Below are positions 56,401-64,000 of a stretch of DNA of 64,000 bases, piece by piece; position 1 is the first letter of the stretch; every line of letters begins with the position of its first letter. The stretch comes from Neonectria sp. B-13. Its lineage: Eukaryota > Ascomycota > Sordariomycetes > Hypocreales > Nectriaceae. Below the pieces are notes generated by a model. That model was not told where the DNA came from. It saw only the letters and a list, made by a program, of their open reading frames with translations, and searched no databases. Location of the stretch: positions 1-64,000 of the forward strand of contig NOKP01000041.1 in assembly GCA_002682825.1 (NCBI GenBank), read 5' to 3'. The translations under genes were made by a program, and so were the position numbers.

Positions 56401-59400
56401 GCTTTGAATCAGTCATGAGAACTCTGCTTGGTCGAGATGGCAATTCTCATGTCGCTCAAATTGTCTTGACCATTGCGAATCGGTATTGCTCCGCCGATCA
56501 AGTTGGTCGGCTAAGAGTTCTGGACCTCACAGATGTCCAGATGTACAAGCAAGCCGACGACATCGATGCTCGAAATGTGGTAAAGGACTTTTTAGGCTCA
56601 TGTGAGCACGGGAGACTGGACTTGACAACTGCTATCGTTGAGTCCAGCCACTTCACAAAATTGGAGCCGGATGACTTAGACGAAGGTCTTCAGCTATGTG
56701 CTATGAATGGTCACACAAAACTGGCACGGCTCCTCTTGAGTTCTGACATTCTAGAGGGAGGAGTCGCCATCTCTGATGGTTCTCTTGTTGGTGCAGCTGC
56801 GCAGGGTCACTTGAAGATCCTCAGGCTCCTCATCCGCCACTGCCAGGAGAGGCTCTTCGGTTCCAATCTCATCGGCCTCATGTTGCTTCATTCTTGTCAA
56901 GCGGGCAAAGAGAACATTGTCCGCTACTTGATTCAGGAACTGTCGGCAAATGTCAACGAAATCACGATTGACATGCCACTCGAGTCAGTACTGCGGAGAC
57001 AGCAACGGCCAAGGTACCACGAAAGTGATAGTTCCAGTTCCGAGTCCGAGTCCGAGTCCGAGTCCGATTCCTTCAGCCTGGCCTCTGAGTCTCCTCCGTC
57101 CTACATCTCGCCACTACAGGCTGCAATCCGAGCATTTAGTCCCACGGAGGACATGGACGGATATGAGATCCCATACGACATCGAGAAGAAACATGGGTAT
57201 CATCATGAGTCAGTTGTCAAGATCCTCCTCGATAATGGAGCCGACCCAAATGATCTAGGGGGCCAGCGTTTATATCCTATCCAAGCAGCTGCAGAACTCT
57301 GCCCCACACGCTTGGTAAAACTGCTGATCGAAGCCGGCGCTGACCTCAACCTGACTGGCAGGGCAGGATCGGGCATCTTCAGAGCGGCAGGGCGAGAGCA
57401 GATGGCTTCTGATGTCTTTCGAATGCTCTTGGAAGAAGGCGCAGATATTCCAAGTGGCAAAGCCGACATACAAGCACTTCGTGATCAAGCATTGAGATAC
57501 TTCGTTGGTCAAGTTTCTAGGGATCAGTTTGATCAGTACGCGGGCGACCCCGACGGTCACTTTTTGTCTGCACCCTCACTTGAATACGTCTTCAAGTATG
57601 GCCCTGGAGCCGTCCTCCGGATATTGACGTCAATATTTCCTCAACTAAAGGCGTTTGATGTGAGATATGGACTTGTCCTGCAAATGGCTGCCTTTCTCAA
57701 CGAGTACGCCTTTGTTGACATGCTCATCTCGCGGGGCATCGACGTCAATGCTTCCGGTTATCACTACGGCACAGCTCTGCAGGCTGCTTCGCGAAGTGGG
57801 CATGGGAAGATGGTGACGCGGTTGCTTCAAGCAGGCGCCAACATCAATTTTGTTCAAGGTCGATGGCAAACAGCACTACGAGCTGCGATCGTCGGTGGTC
57901 ACGAACAAGTCGTTCACATTCTTCTCAGCCAAAGCGCAGATATCCAACTGCCTCTCAAGACTGACAGGGTGGCTTCCAACGGCCGAGAAACGGAAGCAGA
58001 ATTTCCCACTAGTTTACAATTAGCGGTCAGGACTGAGAAACTCGGTCTTGTGCAGGCGATCCTGGCGGCCGGAGCAGACGTGTTTGGGAAAGACTCAGAG
58101 ACGCCGGTTGATGAGGTCGATCACCACCCGTTGATTCTTAGTTCTCAGCAAGGAAACGTTGCTATAACCCGCGCTTTGCTCAATGCAGGGGCTCCCGTGA
58201 ACGTGGCGGGGAAAAAGCCAACTGGGTACGCCAGTTTCCAAGATGAGCATGCGAGTCCATTACATGCAGCTGTGGCAGCCAAACATCCCGATGTGGTCGA
58301 AATTCTCTTAGCCAGTGGCGCAAACGTGGACAAGACGATCAACGGAGGCCTCTCGGCGCTTGTTATTGCGGCAAGAAGCGGGAACAGAGACCTCGCACTG
58401 CTCTTAATCGAGGCGAAGGCCAATGTCAACTATATCACCGGGTCTAGCAGTGCCTTGTCATCTGCCGCCGAGAGAGGACACCACCAGATTGTTGAAGACT
58501 TGCTAGCTGTTGGTGCTACGGTAGCAGAGCCACCCAAGATTCCCAACGCTCTCGTCTATGCTTGTGGGGGGTTGGAGAATACTGGTACCATGCAGCGTTT
58601 GCTGGAGGCCACACTAAGCACTGATTATCCAGAGCTCGTCATCGATGAAGCATTCAACGAAGCCATTAAGACCCACAACTTCAAAATGATAGGGGTCCTG
58701 CTGGATTATGTCCCTGCCACCCAGAGGCATTTCTTCCAAGCTTGTACTGCGGGATTCACGCCGTTTGTGAAGCAGATGCTGGAGCAAGGCACGAGTCCCA
58801 ACGTCCTGGGGGACCAAGGGGACTATCCACTGTGCGTTTCGGCCTTTCATCTCCGGCCGGTCACTGTTCGTCTATTGATTGATCGCGGAGCAGATTTGAA
58901 CAGCATTGACAAGGAGTTTGGAACGCCTCTCATGCTGGCTCTGATATCATGCGCAGTGCCTCGGCTCGTGTTCTTAAATTTTGAGGCGGCGAAGAAACTG
59001 GCAACCATGCTTCAAATGCGGAGGAGAGTAAAATGGGCACCAGGTGGCTGTTTTCGGGTTCCGTCGATTGGTATTCCTCGTCTCAACGGATGCGAGGAGA
59101 TCGTGGACATTTTGTTGGATAATGGGGCTGGCCTGGGGAGCGAGCCCGGGGCCTTTGGTCCGCCGTTGCATCTCGCATGTCTTCTCGGAAGCAAGACACT
59201 CGTGCAACGAATGCTTGGCAAAGGGGCCAACGTTAACGAGACGGGCGGATATTTCGAGCACGCATTGTTCGCCGCTCTAGCGGTCCAACAATCCGACATA
59301 GTGACAAAGTTGCTCGAACACGGAGCAAACACCAGGATTCTTCATCAAGACCTTGGAACCCCGCTGCATCTTGCCGGCAAGTTGGGCGACTTTGTCTCTG

Positions 59401-59609
59401 TACAGGAGCTGCTTAGGCATGGATCGAACGTAATGGCACCCGACAGCGACGGCAGGCTCCCAACGGCAGTGGCTGCGTCTACTATGGAGAGTCGTCGACA
59501 GCGGGAAAGAGGCTTCCGCTCGCTTCCACTCGCGGAAGCCTCGCTGTCTGCTCTGCGTGAGGCAGAAAAGAAGGCGGTTGTTCTCAGCGCTATGGATGAT
59601 TCCTCATGA
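53441..59609 (+). CDS. NACHT/ankyrin NLR-like protein
   Basis: Very large protein, about 2,007 residues. Exons 53441-53581, 53644-53907 and 53991-59609 are all in phase 0; a further small intron at about 54162 (GTATGT) is possible. The N-terminal arm (FPWAAIRFILRANVSDTREF, with ISRLITRFHEFE) is the helical region that precedes the NTPase in fungal STAND proteins. The NTPase begins after LEWLSPLPYCQYHQFISESK with GSWLLDDVRYKTW; Walker A at residues 336-344 reads GGVGCGKAA, so the Ser/Thr after Lys is Ala; Walker B is LTIVIDAIDHV (about 447). From residue 540 to near the end there are two dozen or more ankyrin repeats (e.g. GTALHMAAAKGHRSIIKLLI). A Ser/Glu/Asp patch splits them at about residue 1150. 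Such proteins resemble intracellular immune receptors (NLRs) involved in non-self recognition. No effector domain was recognised. Confidence 0.88.
57042..57065 (+). repeat. In-frame GAGTCC hexamer repeat
   Basis: Four copies of a 6-bp unit inside the ankyrin gene encode alternating Ser-Glu and form the core of an acidic, probably disordered spacer between ankyrin blocks. Confidence 0.75.
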
Positions 59610-60014
59610 TTGTTTAGGGTAGCATGAGTGCTCATGCTGAGGGAAGCGTGACGTCATGATGATAATCTGGCCTTCGCGGAGTTGTCACTTTATTATCCGT
59701 CTTACCTTCTCATATTTCCCTCCGTTTCCCTACATCTTAGTTATGGTAACTGGCTGACTTTCCTTTTGCCCTACGTCTTTGTATGGTACAGCTTCTCTCT
59801 TTCTGCGACACATGACTTGTCGATTGCATTTCAGGCACTACGTGGCAGTGAAGGATCGCACTACCTCACAAGCGCTTACCCAGAGGTGCACAGGACGCTA
59901 CCTAACCCCGGTCTACGTACGGAGTAAAGGTCGTAACACTACATGCAATATTAAATATTAGACTAGCACGTATGAGGCTGCGTAAGCGAGACCGGTAACA
60001 TCACTTCGCCACAA
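59610..60014. other. Intergenic region
   Basis: 405 bp between the ankyrin gene and the F-box gene, same strand. No coding signal. One copy of CGGAGTAA is at 59920, which I regard as chance. Confidence 0.4.
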
Positions 60015-61511
60015 ATGGACGGAGCCTTCCACTGGAGATTGTCTCGGTCAACCCAAGTCTCACCATTTATTTCCACAGTGATGGAGCTTAAACACACACC
60101 AGCAGAAATCCTTAGCCTCATAATTTGCCACCTCATCGTGGAGAAGGCAGATGAACCCGAAAACATCAAAGACATCTGCAACGCCCGGCTCGTCTGCCGC
60201 CAATGGAACACGCTTGCCATCGGGCATCTCTTTTGTTCCTTGACGCTAGTACATACGGCGGATGGTGAATTCAAGCCATGGAACAACCTGCTTGACAACG
60301 AGGCCATCCGACGGGCTGCCCAGAGTGTTGTCATCCACAGCGGGCCGGAAGACCTTCTCAAAAACCGCGACTACGACACCTGGAGCGAATGGGAAGAAAG
60401 CGGCCACTATCCCGCATTCGTATCTGCTATTGACCGCATCACCGAACTACCGAATATCAAGGCGCTTCGACTGCGCTTCGGCGAGGCATGTCAAGGCGTG
60501 GACTGCGAAACGGACTGGGACGACGATGTCGAAGTCATATCGACGCGCTTGCACACCCTCAAGGCTGTCTTTAACGCCATCCATCAGCGCGCAGATCATA
60601 AACAGAGCGGCAATAGCACTATTCGGTCCCTGGGGATTGTGAACTTACAAAATCTTCCAATACCGGAGTTCGCCTCGTCCAGTCTCTTCAAGGCTGTCAC
60701 TAAGGACATCGACCGGTTGCACCTTTTGATAACCGAGGAATGCACCGATGGCGGCCCCGATGGTGACATCTACTGCATCGAGCGCAAACAGTACGAACCT
60801 TACCTGCAACACGAGCTGCTTCCACCTCTGTCGGGCCAGCTCACTTCACTCACGCTGTGTTTCCGGGAGTGCTGGGGTATCACTCCTGGCTACTTTGATG
60901 GCCAAGGCCTCCTCTTCCCAAATCTGAAAAACTTGGCTTTGGGCAACTATATTATTGGGCACCACGATCAGATCGACTGGGTTTTGGCTCACGCCTCGCT
61001 GGAGTCTCTGCGCCTGAACAGGTGCTTTATTGTGTCGCATTTATCCATCGAAATGCCGTTGGTGGAGGAAGTACGGAAGCACGATTGGCAGCGTTGCGCT
61101 CCGGGCTCGTATGGTCACGAGGGGGACCATGACGCGGTCTACACCTTTTCGGGGACGTGGGAAACTGTGTTTGACGGCATCCGTACAAGACTTCCCAAGC
61201 TCGGCGTCTTCTGTTGCAGCTACGACAGAGTAGAAGCTCACTTCTGTCGCGCAGAGACGGTGAATACCGAGCTATCACCAGTTCGATACATTACGTTTGA
61301 ATGGGGGCTTTTGCCCAGCCCATGGGTTGAGGCAGACAGGTCCACTGTAGATATCGGCGAAGTTGATTTTGGTCATCCCGGCACTAACAATGAAATGGGC
61401 GAGCTTCATGGCCATGTTTACACAGGAGTCGTGAATCGCGCCGAAGCAACTGTGGAGGGCGACAACCGGGCACTCAAGACTCTGCTGGGAGCAGTCCGGG
61501 AGCGCCAGTAG
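60015..61511 (+). CDS. F-box domain protein
   Basis: Single-exon gene of 498 residues, or 476 if translation starts at the second ATG at 60081. The F-box is at the start: LKHTPAEILSLIICHLIVEK, followed by NARLVCRQWNTLAIGHLFCS, the usual Leu/Pro-then-CRxW pattern. It would recruit substrates to an SCF ubiquitin ligase through Skp1. The rest contains LRR-like stretches, e.g. LPNIKALRLRFGEA, LTSLTLCFRECWGI, FPNLKNLALGNY and LESLRLNRC, as in many fungal F-box proteins with expanded, variable C-termini. The target is unknown. It lies directly downstream of the NLR-like gene; members of both classes are often found in variable parts of fungal genomes. Confidence 0.82.
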   Translation: MDGAFHWRLSRSTQVSPFISTVMELKHTPAEILSLIICHLIVEKADEPENIKDICNARLVCRQWNTLAIGHLFCSLTLVHTADGEFKPWNNLLDNEAIRRAAQSVVIHSGPEDLLKNRDYDTWSEWEESGHYPAFVSAIDRITELPNIKALRLRFGEACQGVDCETDWDDDVEVISTRLHTLKAVFNAIHQRADHKQSGNSTIRSLGIVNLQNLPIPEFASSSLFKAVTKDIDRLHLLITEECTDGGPDGDIYCIERKQYEPYLQHELLPPLSGQLTSLTLCFRECWGITPGYFDGQGLLFPNLKNLALGNYIIGHHDQIDWVLAHASLESLRLNRCFIVSHLSIEMPLVEEVRKHDWQRCAPGSYGHEGDHDAVYTFSGTWETVFDGIRTRLPKLGVFCCSYDRVEAHFCRAETVNTELSPVRYITFEWGLLPSPWVEADRSTVDIGEVDFGHPGTNNEMGELHGHVYTGVVNRAEATVEGDNRALKTLLGAVRERQ

Positions 61512-63002
61512 AAATACAAGGGAAACGCTACGTGCATTAAACAGCATTCGGACTATAAGAAGGAATGAACACACTCATAATGGGCATTAGAAATCCCGTG
61601 ATCCTGAATTATGTACCCCTTTGAGGCTTGTCGGCCGCATCGCTCACCAGCAAACAAGGCGATCCCAATAGAGATTCGAGACAGTGCGCCATGCACGCCA
61701 GCTAGTCGATGAATAGGTGTGTCATCAAAGAGGCTGTTGCCGAGAAGGAATGCATCTTCGCCGACGATGGCGTCACCACCCACTGAGCATACGATGACAT
61801 CTTTGTGCGCCCACAACGGGCCAACATGCCGGAGAGCACGCCTCATCCCAGCAACCGGGCAGAGCCTGGACAGGCATCCCGGGATGGCTGAGAAGCTGCA
61901 GAAGCTGGCTGGCTGGCACCAAGAAGCACAACAGGATGGCGGAGTCGGGTGCATTTGCTTGGTGTGATTGAAAGGCCTTGATAGAAAATCGCAGTAGTGC
62001 TTCAGGAGTAAACGAAAACGAAAGTAAGTTGCGTCCTGCTGGCTGAAAACCGAAAGCTTGTCACCATTTATGCGCAACGTCACCAGGAAATACGGAGTAC
62101 TTGGAAATTGCAGACCGGGTTTAATGATGAATGCCTCTACCCCTCGTATGGTGTTGGTCCAAAGTTGTCTTGTTCCAGGAAGACAAATTACCAGACGAAG
62201 TTCATTAAAGCCCTCACGAGCTCATGTACTGGGGAGTGGCACGGTTTTCAAGCAGGTGTCACCTCACGCACAGTCTGCCAAGATTTAAGCATGCCACGAT
62301 GCGAATGCGTCGCCAGGATAGCCAAGAGCCCGGCATCTATCGTCGACTCTCCGGTGTTGCATCTGCTCCTGGGACATTCTAGCCAAGCAACATGGATCGC
62401 GGCAATGAGATGCACATCAGACACCAAGAACTTGGCGCTTCTTTAGACTGTTACTCAATCGCCCACGATCGTCTCAAAGCCCGAACCTCTCGTTACGTCG
62501 CAAAATTGCCCTGACCCCACAAACGGTGGCGATCTGCGGGGGAGTTGGGATTGTCCATTTGGCCCGGACCCTGAGTCCCCGGGGTAGTTCGGGACTTCCA
62601 TGCATGTCGGGTGGTTATTAGCTAAGAGACTCCTGTTCGGCCTCGGTTCACTCGTTTCTGGCGTGGACTCTCGGGGATCTGAGCAATCCATTACGCCGAC
62701 GTGCAGTCCAAACCCGGATGATTATCTTGGTCCTTTCCTTTCTCTACTTGCCTATGGCTGGACACCATGTGGAGCGAGAGCGCCGATGCGGGGCTGTCTG
62801 GGGTAACACTCTATTTGCTCTCCGTGACCGCTCAACAGTTAGGTAACTATTACCTAAAATCCTTTTTGCTGGGAGTAAAAATCTCTTCTTCTAAATGACC
62901 ATGAAAAGAGTCGCCCGAGTATATAAGAATGGAAGCCAACTACTCGAGAGAGTATTCAAACCCGGTCAGCTACCGTGATTGTCAGCAAATCTCCACCTGA
63001 AA
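61512..63002. other. Intergenic, promoter of the acetate transporter
   Basis: 1.5 kb. A 176-codon minus-strand frame at 61553-62083 has no family features and was not accepted. A clear TATA box (TATATAAG) is at about 62919, some 80 bp before the next start codon. Confidence 0.45.
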
Positions 63003-64000
63003 ATGTCGTCAAAGCGTGATGAAGAATGCATGTCCATGCCCATCTCAACGACTTCGAGTCTGGGGCATCGAATCGGAAACCCTGTAAGAGATCCACCACG
63101 TTCCTTATCTCTAGTCCTCAGCCAAGATGGTCATCGCTTACTCTGTTTCAATGTGTAAAGTCACCACTAGCCATGGGGGGTTTTGCCACCACCCTTCTGA
63201 CCCTGTCACTGGCCATGATGGGCTTTCGGGGCGTGGAAACTCAAACTGTTTTTATTGCCAATCTTTGCTTCGCCGCTGGCATAGGCATGCTCATCTCTGC
63301 TCAATGGGAGATGGTTAGAGGCAATACGTTTGGTTACACGTCGCTTAGCGCCTTTGGTCCGTCTTCTTCGAGGTCCAATGTCTCGTTTTGCTGAATATCA
63401 TGGTCGATGTTTCTCATCGCCATGGAATTACTCAGCTTTACTGCCAAAACTTGACTAACTGTTCTTTGTAGCGCTCTTCTACGGCGGATACGGTGTTATC
63501 CTAGCCCCGTCCTTGGGTGTTCTTGAATCGTACGGTGGTGCAACTGCCGAGTATCACAATGCCATGGGATTCTTCATTCTCAGTAATTACTTTCGGCGTC
63601 TATCAGCTCCATCAAAAATAACTAACAAATTTTCTACAGTCTGGGCAGTCTTGGATATTTTCTTCATGATCGGGTCCTTACCCATGTAAGTGTTATACGG
63701 TTCCGCCCGTCGTCTTCATCGTTTGCTAACTGGCATGTCCCCCTCTCCAGTAACCTGGTTTCATTTGGTATCTTTACTACCATTGAACTTTGCTTTTCTC
63801 TTGACGCTGCGTCGAACTTTGCTCTTGCCGATGGCAAGGAGGAGGTTGCAAGGGCATTGATGAAAGCTGCTGGAGCTTTCGGTTTTATCTCTGGGCTGCT
63901 TGGTTACTACAGCTGTGCCGCTTCCATGTGCCAGGATGCGCTGCCCTTCTCACTTCCAGTTGGAGACACGTCCCGGTTCTTCCAGAAATATCGCAAGAGC
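63003..64000 (+). CDS. GPR1/FUN34/YaaH-family acetate transporter (3' end beyond the window)
   Basis: Plasma-membrane carrier of acetate (and possibly ammonium export), six helices. Exon 1 (63003-63083) starts MSSKRDEECMSMPISTTSSL and ends HRIGNP; exon 2 from 63161 gives SPLAMGGFATTLLTLSLAMM, matching the family signature around NPxPLGL. Then FAAGIGMLISAQWEMVRGNT, ALFYGGYGVILAPSLGVLES, NAMGFFILI, WAVLDIFFMIGSLPI and FTTIELCFSLDAASNFALAD, each joined by short introns at about 63355, 63580 and 63687. The C-terminal ASMCQDALPFSLPVGDTSRF is the normal end of the family, so only about 10-20 codons are missing at the window edge. Acetate is an end product of aromatic breakdown, but a link to the clusters is only a guess. 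Confidence 0.88.

Noticed and set aside
61553..62083. 176-codon minus-strand frame
   Set aside because: No family motif, composition unlike neighbours; kept as intergenic.

Overview
This is a stretch of nuclear DNA from a filamentous ascomycete (Pezizomycotina). Nearly every real gene is broken by short introns of about 50-120 bp with GT..AG or GC..AG ends and CTRAC-type branch sites. There are four Zn2Cys6 regulators (a fungus-only family), a fungal NACHT/ankyrin protein and an F-box protein, and two pseudogenes whose mutations are mostly C:G to T:A, as expected from repeat-induced point mutation (RIP). I cannot name the species.

Layout. (1) 187-1626 is a complete but destroyed aldehyde dehydrogenase gene, hidden in what looks like featureless AT-rich DNA. 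(2) 2243-23783 is a gene set for aromatic catabolism: an MhpA-like FAD hydroxylase, two Zn2Cys6 regulators, a type I (glyoxalase-fold) extradiol ring-cleavage dioxygenase, an acetoacetyl-CoA synthetase, an MFS carrier, an FAH-family hydrolase and a CTF1-like regulator. (3) 23784-31111 is a gene-poor zone with a mutated relic of the xylanase regulator XlnR/Xyr1 and a scrap of GTP cyclohydrolase I. (4) 31112-46692 is a second aromatic set: an intradiol (hydroxyquinol/catechol type) dioxygenase, two related FAD monooxygenases (one fused to an EthD-like tail), an HSL-type alpha/beta hydrolase, a 14-TM-type MFS pump and a Zn2Cys6 regulator with a 14-nt micro-exon. (5) 46693-64000 is mixed: a secreted DUF1961 protein, a secreted Cys-rich orphan, a GNAT acetyltransferase, a roughly 2,000-residue NACHT/ankyrin NLR-like protein with a defective P-loop, an F-box protein, and a GPR1/FUN34/YaaH acetate transporter that runs to the window edge.

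How the genes may work together (inference). In region 2 a phenolic substrate would be imported by the MFS carrier, hydroxylated to a catechol, cleaved next to the diol by the extradiol enzyme, and the ring-fission product hydrolysed by the FAH-family enzyme. The synthetase could activate acetoacetate or a similar acid. This resembles the bacterial meta-cleavage (mhp) logic, which is unusual in fungi, where ortho-cleavage and homogentisate routes dominate. In region 4 monooxygenation, ester hydrolysis and intradiol cleavage would feed the 3-oxoadipate route. The 8-mer CGGAGTAA and CTCC..GGAG palindromes recur in the promoters of region 2 and are candidate sites for its regulators.

Exon boundaries were worked out by hand from reading frame, splice signals and family conservation. 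No database search was possible.
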